A stretch of DNA of 64,000 nt from Sycon ciliatum (lineage: Eukaryota > Porifera > Calcarea > Leucosolenida > Sycettidae): contig NC_088649.1 of NCBI RefSeq assembly GCF_964019385.1, positions 11,476,254-11,540,253 on the forward strand, written 5' to 3'. Below the pieces are notes generated by a model. The model worked only from the letters and a program-made list of their open reading frames with translations, made no database searches and was not told the origin of the DNA. Every line of letters starts with the position of its first letter. Position 1 is the stretch's first letter. A program made the position numbers and the translations under genes. Shown here piece after piece: positions 9,857 to 19,849 of the stretch.

Positions 9857-12800
9857 TTATGAAAAACGGTCCAGGTAGGTTTTCAGCGGAATAATAGCGT
9901 TTCCTGCTTCATCCATCAAGTATTCCTCCGGCTCCCAGGTGGCATCTCGGTAGCCCTTCCATTTCACTAGGTACTGCGTGCGCCGTCCTCTCTTCTTGTG
10001 CGACAACACCTTTTCGACAATGTACCGCGTATGGCCATCCGCATCGGTTAGGGGTGGAGGTGCCGGCTGAGTACGGCCCGGTATCTCATTGCCATGGTAC
10101 AGCTTGAGGGCAGCAATATTGAACACTGGATGGGCCCGAATGATTCTTGGAAGAGCTAATCTGTACGCATTCGGGGCCACTTTCTTCTGCACCTTGAACG
10201 GCCCATACCACTTGAGCCTTAATTTGTGTGAAGGCTTGTCTCGTTCCTCGGGCGTCAGCAGGAAGTCCCTGAAGACCAACACCTCATCCCCCTCCTTCAG
10301 GGCGTCCTCCACCCGTCCTCGATCCGCATACAATGATTGCCGGGCCTGCGCCGCCACGATGGCATCCTGTGCCTCACGTAGTGCCTCTACGCGGCCATCC
10401 AGCCATGACAGCGGACCATTCGTGTCCATGCCAGCTCCAGCTTTCTGCTTCGTCAATAAGCTCGAGGGAGTAACTGGATGGCATCCATGGTTGAGGAAAA
10501 ATGGCGTGTTACCTGTTGACGCTTGATCGGCATTGTTGATCGCAAACTCACATAGCGATAGGAGTTCATCCCAATTGTTTTGCCTATGGTTGACGAAAGC
10601 TCTTAGCGTATCCTCAATGACACGGTTCACACGCTCAGTCATGCCATCGGTCTGCGGGTGGTTGGCCGTGCTCATTTTTAGCTCCACGCCAAGAATACTG
10701 AAAACCTCCTTGAAGAACGCCGACGTGAATCGCGGATCTCGATCACAAACTATCGTTTTGCTCAAGCCATGGGCAGCAAATACATGATCCACGTACAATC
10801 GGGCTGCCTCCTTAGAGTCAACATGAACAGTCGTCGGGATCAGGTGCACATACTTCGTCAGACGGTCCACAAAGGTTAGAATGGCGCTATGTCCTCGGCA
10901 GGTCAGCGGCAGTGCCATGATGAAATCCATGCTGATGTCTGTCCAGGGCTGTTCGGGGACTGGAAGGGACTGCAACAGTCCTGCCTTGGTCTGGCTACCC
11001 TTTACGCGTTGGCACCGGTCGCAAGATTTAACGAAGTCCTTCACAGTACTTCTCATGCCTGGCCAATAGAAGTATCTGCTCAGCTTCAGGTAGGTCCTGT
11101 CTCTCCCCGGATGGCCGGCCGTCAGGCAATCATGATTCTGTTTGAGCAGTTGCAGCCGTACCGGACCGCGAGGAATGCAGAGGCGAGCATCGCCCGATGT
11201 TACTAGGTACAGCCGCCGGTCCACACTGTTCCAGACGTATCGCTCATGCATGGCGTCTTCGCTGCAAGCCATCAAGCGCTTGATTACTGGCGAAAGCTCT
11301 GGGTCACTATCATACCCTGCTGAGATCTGATTCGCAATTCCTTGATTCACATCCAGAGAGAACTCGATTCCATTCAGTTCCAAGTCTGGTCGACGTGACA
11401 ACGGGTCTGCTATGTTACACTTCCCTGGCTTGTGATGTACAGTGTAGTCATAGTCGGCCAGGAATTCAATCCATCGAGCCTCTCTCTTGGTTAAGTTTGG
11501 TTTGGTCCTGAGGTAGACAACTCCCATGTTGTCGGTGTAGAGTTGAAAGTGGCGAAAAAGGTAGACTCGCCAGCACTGCAGGGCGTACACTACAGCCAAA
11601 GTTTCTCGCTCGGCGGCCGTGTAATTCCGTTCGGCAGAAGACAGCTTTCGGCTCACGTAAGCGACAGGATGCCAGGACTGGTCCTCTGCTTGCTGCGTTA
11701 AGACTCCTGCCACAGCAAAGTCACTTGCGTCAGTCTCAACGCGGAAATCCTGACTGACGTTTGCTAGTCGCAACACTGGTGCATCCAGCAGAGCAGACTT
11801 CAATCGCTCAAATGCCTCCTGTCGAGTCTGATTCCACTCGAAGCGCACATGTTTCCCTGTCAGTTCCTCCAGGGGTTTGGAGATGGCCGAGAAATGGTTA
11901 ATGAACCTTCGAAAGTAATTAGCGAATCCCAGAAACTGTCTTACGTGCGTGACCGTCGTCGGGACAGGCCAGTTATGCACGGCCTTGATCTTCTCTGGAT
12001 CTGGAGAAATGCATTGGCCGTCTATCCGGTGCCCAAGAAACAGAACGTCTGTCCGGCCGAATTCACATTTAGACGGTTTGCAATATAGCTCATTCCTCCT
12101 GAGGGCGTTTAAGATGGTTCTGACATGATCGAGGTGCTCCTCCCATGATTTGCTGAATATGAGGATATCGTCTAGAAACACCACAACGAATTTACGCAGG
12201 TATGGCTGGAGGACACTGTTCATCAAGGTTTGGAATGTTGCCGGGGCATTTGTTAGGCCGAAACCCATCACTGTGAACTGAAAGTGACCGAATGGGGTAT
12301 TTATTGCTGTCTTCGGAATATCTGTTTCTTCTATTCGAATCTGATTGTAACCGGACCTCAGATCTAGCTTGGTGAAATACGCACTGCCTTGGACGGTATC
12401 AAAGAGGTCGTCAATATTCGGTAGGCATGCCTTGTTCTTAATGGTTATGCGGTTTAGCTCACGCCAGTCGCATACCATTCGAAGTGTTCCATCCGCTTTC
12501 TTTACGAAGAACACAGGGGCTCCGTATGGGGATTTGCTGGGCTGGATGAATCCTCTACGGAGCAGCTCGGTGAGCTGAGCTTGAAGCTCATCCATCTCTG
12601 GTTTTGGTAAACGATATGCTGCACGAGATGGCGGTTTAGCTCCTTCTTCCGTTTTTATCTCGTGATCTGCGCCTCTTCTGGGTGGCAGCTTGTTTGGAAG
12701 CTCATCGGGAAAGACGTCCCCGAACTCCTTCAGCAGGTCCTTGAAATCCTTCTGATCCTCCCTACCCGGACTATCCACCGTCTGTGGCTCGTCCGGATCT

Positions 12801-13762
12801 GCTGTCACATACGCTAGGATTCCTTCTGCGCCACCTCTCATTGCATGCCTAGCCTGCTTCCCTGAGATGAGGAACGTCTCGATCGGTGGGTTGGATTTGT
12901 CCGTGCCATCACTTTCACTCGGTTGACAGATGATGGATCCACCCTCCAGCTTGATTTCATTGGTACGAAAATTGATCTGTGGGTTCGTCCGGGTCAGCCA
13001 TGGTTTGCCGAGGATCACGTCATACCGCGTCATAGGGAATACTAGGAACTGTTGGTGCTCGCTAAAGTCGCCGACTACGGTCTTCAAGCTGTCCGTTTTC
13101 GTAATAGGCTGTGAGCGGACCGATCCATCAGCAAGTGTGACGTTCAGGACGTCGCTACCGGTTGTTGTGGAGATGTTGTGCTTCTTGACAAGGTCAGTTG
13201 AAATGAAGTCGTGGGTTGACCCAGAATCCAGTAGCATGGTAACGCGACGTCCATTTATCTTGCCCTGGACGCGCATTAGGTCGTGTTCGTTGTCGGCGGA
13301 AATGCTCCCTGTGCTGGCGGTTACTTCATTAGGCCGGCCAACAGTATCAGGTGACGAATGCTTGACAGGCGAGGCTTGAATTTCGGTCTCCTCGAGGCGT
13401 GGTTCCTCATTTGCTAAGGGGCTGAATTTGTTCTGAACTTTGATTCGTGGCCTATTCCTGGGTGCTCTCGTGTTCGCCAGTAGTCGCACTCCCTTCCTTA
13501 CTGGCGTCCATCGTTTAAAGAAGGCTTGCTTGTGGCGTTCCTCCCTCCTTCTGGACAGAATCTGGCAATATGGCCGGGTTTCCTGCAGGTGAAACACAGC
13601 CTTGAACGACCCTCTGGCTCCCTGGTTTCTCTCCCACCGGATGGTGTTGGTTGGCTTGACCAGGGTCCAGGCTGGCGCCTCTGATGCCCTGGTGCGCGCA
13701 CTGCCTTGGCGTAGCTTGCTTGGGCTGGCCGCATCGACTGGTCTGCTGAGACCGCAGCTCAT
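9857..13762 (-). CDS. pol: Pol polyprotein of the chromovirus (PR-RT-RH-IN-chromodomain)
   Basis: The open frame has 1301 codons, but the translated part should begin at the frameshift near 13516 (about 1220 residues); the first 80 or so codons overlap gag out of frame. Numbering from the Met at 13762: aspartic protease with LLDSGST (catalytic D179); reverse transcriptase with FLDD at 529-532; RNase H with TDASD (D678); integrase with an HHCC zinc finger (C914, C917) and a DD35E core at D946, D1007 and E1043; a WYGPF (GPY/F) motif; and a C-terminal chromodomain at about 1245-1301 with cage aromatics Y1247, W1268 and W1276. All catalytic residues seen are intact and there is no stop. It reverse transcribes and integrates the element. 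The chromodomain is known in this clade to bind histone marks and steer insertion into heterochromatin. Confidence 0.95.
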   Translation of the reverse strand: MSCGLSRPVDAASPSKLRQGSARTRASEAPAWTLVKPTNTIRWERNQGARGSFKAVFHLQETRPYCQILSRRREERHKQAFFKRWTPVRKGVRLLANTRAPRNRPRIKVQNKFSPLANEEPRLEETEIQASPVKHSSPDTVGRPNEVTASTGSISADNEHDLMRVQGKINGRRVTMLLDSGSTHDFISTDLVKKHNISTTTGSDVLNVTLADGSVRSQPITKTDSLKTVVGDFSEHQQFLVFPMTRYDVILGKPWLTRTNPQINFRTNEIKLEGGSIICQPSESDGTDKSNPPIETFLISGKQARHAMRGGAEGILAYVTADPDEPQTVDSPGREDQKDFKDLLKEFGDVFPDELPNKLPPRRGADHEIKTEEGAKPPSRAAYRLPKPEMDELQAQLTELLRRGFIQPSKSPYGAPVFFVKKADGTLRMVCDWRELNRITIKNKACLPNIDDLFDTVQGSAYFTKLDLRSGYNQIRIEETDIPKTAINTPFGHFQFTVMGFGLTNAPATFQTLMNSVLQPYLRKFVVVFLDDILIFSKSWEEHLDHVRTILNALRRNELYCKPSKCEFGRTDVLFLGHRIDGQCISPDPEKIKAVHNWPVPTTVTHVRQFLGFANYFRRFINHFSAISKPLEELTGKHVRFEWNQTRQEAFERLKSALLDAPVLRLANVSQDFRVETDASDFAVAGVLTQQAEDQSWHPVAYVSRKLSSAERNYTAAERETLAVVYALQCWRVYLFRHFQLYTDNMGVVYLRTKPNLTKREARWIEFLADYDYTVHHKPGKCNIADPLSRRPDLELNGIEFSLDVNQGIANQISAGYDSDPELSPVIKRLMACSEDAMHERYVWNSVDRRLYLVTSGDARLCIPRGPVRLQLLKQNHDCLTAGHPGRDRTYLKLSRYFYWPGMRSTVKDFVKSCDRCQRVKGSQTKAGLLQSLPVPEQPWTDISMDFIMALPLTCRGHSAILTFVDRLTKYVHLIPTTVHVDSKEAARLYVDHVFAAHGLSKTIVCDRDPRFTSAFFKEVFSILGVELKMSTANHPQTDGMTERVNRVIEDTLRAFVNHRQNNWDELLSLCEFAINNADQASTGNTPFFLNHGCHPVTPSSLLTKQKAGAGMDTNGPLSWLDGRVEALREAQDAIVAAQARQSLYADRGRVEDALKEGDEVLVFRDFLLTPEERDKPSHKLRLKWYGPFKVQKKVAPNAYRLALPRIIRAHPVFNIAALKLYHGNEIPGRTQPAPPPLTDADGHTRYIVEKVLSHKKRGRRTQYLVKWKGYRDATWEPEEYLMDEAGNAIIPLKTYLDRFS
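13475..13519 (-). promoter_or_regulatory. -1 ribosomal frameshift signal between gag and pol
   Basis: On the element's strand the heptamer T TTA AAC (13519-13513, in gag codon phase) is followed by a 6-base spacer and then a perfect 8-bp stem CGCCAGTA/TACTGGCG (13506-13499 with 13482-13475) with a 16-base loop. The gag stop TAA is at 13500-13498, within this structure. A slip of -1 on TTTAAAC puts ribosomes exactly in the pol frame. GTGC in the loop could pair with GCAC downstream as a pseudoknot, which is inference. Confidence 0.85.
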
Positions 13763-14364
13763 ATGGCTTGGGCCAAATGTTGCGGATGCTCCCTAAGTAC
13801 CTCACCGCTTAGGCCCTGAGCCAGCCCACGCGTGAACAAGATAGCTCTGGAGTGGTCATCAAGCTCGGGAACTTGTAAGCTAAGCCGCGAAAATTTGTTG
13901 ATGTATTCGTCAAGAGTCTCATCTTGGTGAAGAGCGAATAAGTCGATGCGCGCCTGTTCCCTGTCATAAACCGGGCCGTACACTTCTCCCAGCTTGCTCT
14001 TCAGGTCTGGCCAGTCGGAAAACAGCGTGTTTGCCTCCTGAGAGGCGATAAACCAAAGACGAGCGTTGCCCTCCAGAAAACTCGCCGCGTAGCTGAAGCG
14101 CTCCTCCGCGTTGTCCAGCTGCAAGGACTTCATGGCGAGTTCGATGGCGAAGGCCCACTCCTTGAACTCTCTTGTATCTCCACGAAACACAGGCGGAGAC
14201 TTAACATGGCGCATGCGTGGCCTCTCTCCGCTGGGAGCTTGAGCACGTCTTGGCGTTTGATCTGATCCATCGCACTGACCGAGTGCGATAAGGTGATTCA
14301 GACGCTTCTGAATCTCGAATATACCGTAGGCGACTAATGCGGCCACTGCGCATAGCCCGAACAT
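13498..14364 (-). pseudogene. gag: Gag of the chromovirus, interrupted by one in-frame TGA
   Basis: The frame starts at the ATG at 14364, only about 11 bases after the primer-binding site, and runs to TAA at 13498-13500. Codon 202 (13759-13761) is TGA. Before it are an N-terminal hydrophobic stretch of about 15 residues and a retrotransposon-gag domain with PPVFRGDTREFKEW and a Trp/Leu-rich core. After it, in the same frame, are a basic linker and a CX2CX4HX4C zinc knuckle (C257, C260, H265, C270 in gag numbering). Gag packages the RNA and assembles particles. The TGA would cut off the knuckle and stop ribosomes before the frameshift site, so this copy is probably disabled unless the TGA is read through or is a sequence error. 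Confidence 0.9.
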
Positions 14365-14375
14365 GACGAAATAAA

Positions 14376-14394
14376 AACCATCCTCTTGCTACCA
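14376..14394 (-). promoter_or_regulatory. Primer-binding site, initiator-Met tRNA
   Basis: On the element's strand TGGTAGCAAGAGGATGGTT lies two bases inside the 5' LTR. It matches the complement of the 3' end of metazoan initiator-Met tRNA (CCATCCTCTGCTACCA) apart from one extra A. It primes minus-strand DNA synthesis. Confidence 0.85.
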
Positions 14395-14395
14395 G

Positions 14396-14576
14396 CGTAA
14401 CAGTCCAACTAACTTCAGTAGTCATTCTTGGAATAAGCAATGATCCTTGCCATAATGCATTCTTATATACATGAACAAGCAATGATGGACATAACACCTA
14501 ACAGCAGCAGCGTGATAATAGCAGGTGATAAGTGTATCCTACTCCTAGTGTTAGTAGTAACAGTGAATCTGTTACA
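14396..14576 (-). repeat. 5' LTR of the chromovirus
   Basis: This 181-bp repeat differs from the 3' LTR at four positions, including its innermost base, where the usual terminal CA reads CG. It would hold the element's promoter. The target duplication GTTTG follows at 14577-14581 and the satellite resumes in phase. Confidence 0.95.
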
Positions 14577-16905
14577 GTTTGCTTGTAGGGCGCAGGCACC
14601 CACATTTAGTGACCCAGAAAATTTGGCACTGCTGTGAAAAATTTAGTCGCAAAGTGAAGATTCACGGGTAAAAGCCCCAAACTTGGAAATAGGTTATTAT
14701 TAAGCTTTCAGCAGCCGTGGGCGAGTTCTTTAGAGAAATGTGGGTCTTTTTCTGGGTGCCCTTGTCTATGTCCAGCTACACAACGAGATGAGGATGGTCA
14801 TTGTCATTTTCTGAGCTGCGAACGGGCATAAAGTTAAGAAAATTTTGGATTTTGACCATTTGTGCTCACCTTTCAATTTCAACGTACCTCTTTACAACAT
14901 GATCCAGCTGTAATGTCAGTAGTCGCATTGGTTTGATTTTTGGTTTGCTTGTAGGGCGCAGGCACCCACATTCAGGGACCCAGAAAATTTGGCACTGCTG
15001 TGAATAGTTTAGTCGCAAAGTGAAGATTCACGGGTAAAAAGCCCCAAACTTGGAGATAGGTTATTAATCAGCTTTCAGCAGCCGTGGGCGAGTTCTTTAG
15101 AGAAATGTGGGTCTCTTTCTGGGTGCCCTTGTCTATGTCCAGCTACACAACGAGATGAGGATGGTCATTGTCATTGTCTGAGCTGCGAACGGGCAGAAAG
15201 GTGAGAAAATGTCGGATTTTGACCATTTGTGCTCACCTTTCAATTTCAACGTACCTTTCTAAAAAATGACCCAGCTGTAATGTCAGTAGTCGCATTGGTT
15301 TGATTTTTGGTTTGCTTATAAAGCGCAGGCACCCACATTCAATGACCCAGAAAATTTGGCACTGCTGTGAATAGTTTAGTCGCAAAGTGAAGATTCACGG
15401 GTAAAAAGCCCCAAACTTGGAAACAGGTTATTATTCAGCTTTCAGCAGCCGTGGGCGAATTCTTTAAAGAAATGTGGGTGTTTTTCCGGGTGCCCTTGTC
15501 TATGTCCAGCTACACAACGAGATGAGGATGATCATTGTCATTTTCTGAGCTGCGAACGGGCATAAAGGTAAGAAAATGTCGGATTTTGACCATTTGTACT
15601 CACCTTTCAATTTAAACGTACCTCTTTACAACATGATCCAGCTGTAATGTCAGTAGTCGCATTGGTTTGATTTTTGGTTTGCTTGTAGGGCGCAGGCACC
15701 CACATTCAGTGACCCAGAAAATTTGGCACTGCTGTGAATAGTTTAGTCGCAAAGTGAAGATTCACGGGTAAAAAGCCCCAAACTTGGAAATAGGTTATTA
15801 TTAAGCTTTCAGCAGCCGTGGGCGAGTTTTTTAGAGAAATGTGGGTGTTTTTCTGGGTGCCCTTGTCTATGTCCAGCTACACAACGAGATGAGGATGGTC
15901 ATTGTCATTTTCTGAGCTGCGAACGGGCATAAAGGTAAGAAAATGTAGGATTTTGACCATTTGTGCTCACCTTTCAATTTCAACGTACCTCTTTACAACA
16001 TGATCGAGCTGTGATGTCAGTAGTCGCATTGGTTTGATTTTTGGTTTGCTTGTAGGGCGCAGGCACCCACATTCAGTGACCCAGAAAATTTGGCACTGCT
16101 GTGAATAGTTTAGTCGCAAAGTGAAGATTCACGGGTAAAAAGCCCCAAACTTGGAGATAGGTTATTAATCAGCTTTTAGCAGCCGTGGGTGAGTTCTTTA
16201 GAGAAATGTGGGTGTTTTTCTGGGTGCCCTTGTCTATGTCCAGCTACACAACAAGATGAGGATGGTCATTGTCATTTTCTGAGCTGCGAACGGGCAGAAA
16301 GGTAAGAAAATGTCGGATTTTGACCATTTGTGCTCACCTTTCAATTTCAACGTACCTTTCTAAAAAATGACCCAGCTGTAATGTCAGTAGTCGCATTGGT
16401 TTAATTTTTGGTTTGCTTGTAGGGCGCAGGAACCCACATTCAGTGCCCAAGAAAATTTGGCACTGCTGTGAATAGTTTAGTCGCAAAGTGAAGATTCACG
16501 GGTAAAAAGCCCCAAACTTGGAAGCAGGTTATTATTCAGCTTTCAGCAGCCGTGCGCGAATTCTTTAAAGAAATGTGGATCATTTTCTGGGTGCCCTTGT
16601 CTATGTCTAGCTACACAACGAGATGAGGATGGTCATTGTCATTGTCTGAGCTGCGAACGGGCAGAAAGGTGAGAACATGTCGGATTTTGACCATTTGTGC
16701 TCAACTTTCAATTTCAACGTACCTCTCTACAACATGATCCAGCTGTAATGTCAGTAGTCGCATTGGTTTGATTTTTGGTTTGCTTGTAGGGCGCAGGCAC
16801 CCACATTCAGTGACCCAGAAAATTTGGCTCTGCTGTGAATAGTTTAGTCGCTAAGTGAAGATTCACGGGTAAAAAGCCCCAAACTTGGAAATAGGTTATT
16901 ATTAA
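14577..16905 (+). repeat. 367-bp satellite array, segment 2 (about 6 monomers)
   Basis: The satellite resumes in the same orientation and phase after the chromovirus. Monomer starts at 14588, 14954, 15321, 15688 and 16055 are 366-367 apart. Recurring sub-types differ at GGAAATAGG / GGAAACAGG / GGAGATAGG, GTGGGTC / GTGGATCATTTTC, and CTCTACAACATGATCC / TTCTAAAAAATGACCC. No gene lies in this segment. Confidence 0.95.
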
Positions 16906-18013
16906 CCCTTTGCATGCTGAGCCCCTTTTCTCCAATCCACTGGCCGTACAGCGCACTGACTCTCTTGGTGGGGTATGCACTCACAGCTCCGAACGAAATT
17001 TATTCTGATTTTACTCAACCTTGATGGATTTTCATCGTCCTGGGCTCGTTGGAAAGATCAGGACCAAGCGAGTCCATCCTGGCAGCTCTAAGCTCCATAG
17101 ACACATCAGGGCCACATCCAGGTCCTCTCCGAATTACTCCACCGTGCCTCGGAACGGCACAACAACTCAATTTCACATTCTTGTTCGGCTTCTTGCCCAA
17201 ATTCAACAGATTTTCACAATTCAAACTGCGCTGCAAAGCTCAGATCCAAGCGCTTCATTTGATGTCCATCACGCATGCGCCGTGCCAAAAGGGAAATCCC
17301 CTGGCACGCTCTGCAACAAAAAGAAGTTATGAACAAAAAAATTCGCGTTCACTCGGGGCCGTGATTTCCGTGTTCATCTTGTCGCCGCTCAATGAATTCT
17401 TATCCTATCGCAAAGAACTTTATACTCCCGGAAAGATGAGGTGAAGATCTTTCCAACGGTGTATTGATTGTCGCGATGCGTTTATGGTTGACGAAGTTAC
17501 GAAAGTTTGTACACTGGTCTATGCACTGCGATACAGCGCGCGTTCACTCTGGGCCGTGATTTCCGTGTTCATCTTGTCGCCGCTCAATGAATTCTTATCC
17601 TATAGCAAAGAACTTTATACCCCCGGAAAGATGAGGTGAAGATCTTTCCAACTGTGTATTGAATGTCGCGATGCGTTTATGTTTGACGAAGTTACGAAAG
17701 TTTGTACACTGGTCTATGCACTGCGATACAGCGCGCGTTCACTCTGGGCCGTGATTTCCGTGTCCATCTTGTCGCCGCTCAATGAATTCTTATCCTATCG
17801 CGAAGATTTTTATATCCCCGGAAAGATGAGGTGAAGATCTTTCAAACGGTGTATTGATTGTCGCGATGCGTTTATGTTTGACGAAGTTACGAAAGTTTGT
17901 ACACTGGTCTATGCACTGCGATACAGCGCGCGAACTTTTTGCGAGTTAACTCGTACGTAGTGGATCAGGTCATGCATAAAGTGCGAGTTAACTCGTACTC
18001 AGCACGCAAAGGG
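16906..18013. mobile_element. piggyBac-like MITE, copy 1 (1108 bp)
   Basis: The ends read CCCTTTGCATGCTGAG and the inverse of CCCTTTGCGTGCTGAG, with one mismatch in 16, flanked by TTAA at 16902-16905 and 18014-18017. CCC termini and TTAA duplication are the piggyBac signature. It has no transposase. Three 195-bp direct repeats fill 17346-17930. Near the right end the palindrome CGAGTTAACTCG occurs twice. Short open frames within it overlap the direct repeats and have no domain. The surrounding monomer is restored if one TTAA and the element are removed. Confidence 0.93.
17346..17930 (+). repeat. Three 195-bp tandem repeats inside the piggyBac-like MITE
   Basis: Units begin at 17346, 17541 and 17736 with CGTTCACTC and differ at few bases. 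Each ends in CACTGCGATACAGCGCG. Internal amplification of this kind is common in MITE-like elements. Confidence 0.93.
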
Positions 18014-19849
18014 TTAAGCTTTCAGCAGCCGTCGGCGAGTTCTTTAGAGAAATGTGGGTCTTTTTCTGGGTGGCCTTGTCTATGTCCAGCTACACAACGA
18101 GATGAGGATGGTCATTGTCATTTTCTGAGCTGCGAACGGGCAGAAAGGTAAGAAAATGTCGGATTTTGACCATTTGTGCTCACCTTTCAATTTCAACGTA
18201 CCTCTTTACAACATGATCCAGCTGTAATGTCAGTAGTCGCATTGGTTTGATTTTTGGTTTGCTTGTAGGGCGCAGGCACCCACATTCAGTGACCCAGAAA
18301 ATTTGGCACTGCTGTGAATAGTTTAGTCGCAAAGTGAAGATTCACGGGTAAAAAGCCCCAAACTTGGAAACAGGTTATTATTCAGCTTTCAGCAGCCGTG
18401 GGCGAATTCTTTAAAGAAATGTGGGTCTTTTTCTGGGTGCCCTTGTCTATGTCCAGCTACACAACGAGATGAGGATGGTCATTGTCATTTTCTGAGCTGC
18501 GAACGGGCAGAAAGGTGAGAAAATGTCGGATTTTGACCATTTGTGCTCACCTTTCAATTTCAACGTACCTCTTTACAACATGATCCAGCTGTAATGTCAG
18601 TGGTCGCATTGGTTTGATTTTTGGTTTGCTTGTAGGGCGCAGGCACCCACATTCAATGCCCAAGAAAATTTGGCACTGCTGTTAATAGTTTAGTCGCAAA
18701 GTGAAGATTCACGGGTAAAAAGCCCCAAACTTGGAAACAGGTTATTATTCAGCTTTCAGCAGCCGTGGGCGAATTCTTTAAAGAAATGTGGATCATTTTC
18801 TAGGTGCCCTTGTCTATGTCCAGCTACACAACGAGATGAGGATGGTCATTGTCATTTTCTGAGCTGCGAACGGGCATAAAGATAGAAAATGTCGGATTTT
18901 GACCATTTGTGCTCACCTTTCAATTTCAACGTACCTCTACAACATGATCCAGCTGTAATGTCAGTAGTCGCATTGGTTTGATTTTTGGTTTGCTTGTAGG
19001 GCGCAGGCACCCACATTCAGTGACCAGGAAAATTTGGCTCTGCTGTGAATAGTTTAGTCGCAAAGTGAAGATTCACGGGTAAAAAGCCCCAAACTTGGAG
19101 ATAGGTTATTAATCAGCTTTTAGCAGCCGTGGGTGAGTTCTTTAGAGAAATGTGGGTGTTTTTCTGGGTGCCCTTGTCTATGTCCAGCTACACAACAAGA
19201 TGAGGATGGTCATTGTCATTTTCTGAGCTGCGAACGGGCAGAAAGGGAAGAAAATGTCGGATTTTGACCATTTGTGCTCACCTTTCAATTTCAACGTACC
19301 TTTCTAAAAAATGACCCAGCTGTAATGTCAGTAGTCGCATTGGTTTAATTTTTGGTTTGCTTGTAGGGCGCAGGAACCCACATTCAGTGCCCAAAAAAAT
19401 TTGGCACTGCTGTGAATAGTTTAGTCGCAAAGTGAAGATTCACGGGTAAAAAGCCCCAAACTTGGAAGCAGGTTATTATTCAGCTTTCAGCAGCCGTGCG
19501 CGAATTCTTTAAAGAAATGTGGATCATTTTCTGGGTGCCCTTGTCTATGTCTAGCTACACAACGAGATGAGGATGGTCATTGTCATTGTCTGAGCTGCGA
19601 ACGGGCAGAAAGGTGAGAACATGTCGGATTTTGACCATTTGTGCTCAACTTTCAATTTCAACGTACCTCTCTACAACATGATCCAGCTGTAATGTCAGTA
19701 GTCGCATTGGTTTGATTTTTGGTTTGCTTGTAGGGCGCAGGCACCCACATTCAGTGACCCAGAAAATTTGGCTCTGCTGTGAATAGTTTAGTCGCTAAGT
19801 GAAGATTCACGGGTAAAAAGCCCCAAACTTGGAAATAGGTTATTATTAA
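18014..19849 (+). repeat. 367-bp satellite array, segment 3 (5 monomers)
   Basis: Five monomers separate the two MITE copies and belong to the 2944-bp repeat. One carries the short forms GCATAAAGATAG and ACCTCTACAAC, together three bases shorter than usual. This accounts for the length of the higher-order unit. No gene. Confidence 0.95.

Larger units (their letters stand above)
9423..14576 (-). mobile_element. Complete Ty3/gypsy chromovirus LTR retrotransposon
   Basis: A 5154-bp element lies on the minus strand inside a satellite monomer. In order of transcription it has a 5' LTR (14396-14576), initiator-Met tRNA primer site, gag with zinc knuckle, -1 frameshift signal, pol (protease, reverse transcriptase, RNase H, integrase, chromodomain), polypurine tract and 3' LTR (9423-9603), with a GTTTG target duplication. 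The PR-RT-RH-IN order defines Ty3/gypsy (Metaviridae) and the C-terminal chromodomain places it with chromoviruses. The two LTRs differ at four positions of 181, so the insertion is fairly recent. The only break seen is a TGA inside gag. Confidence 0.97.

Noticed and set aside
10089-13796. Plus-strand open frames of 62-149 codons
   Set aside because: They are antisense shadows of the intact pol frame.
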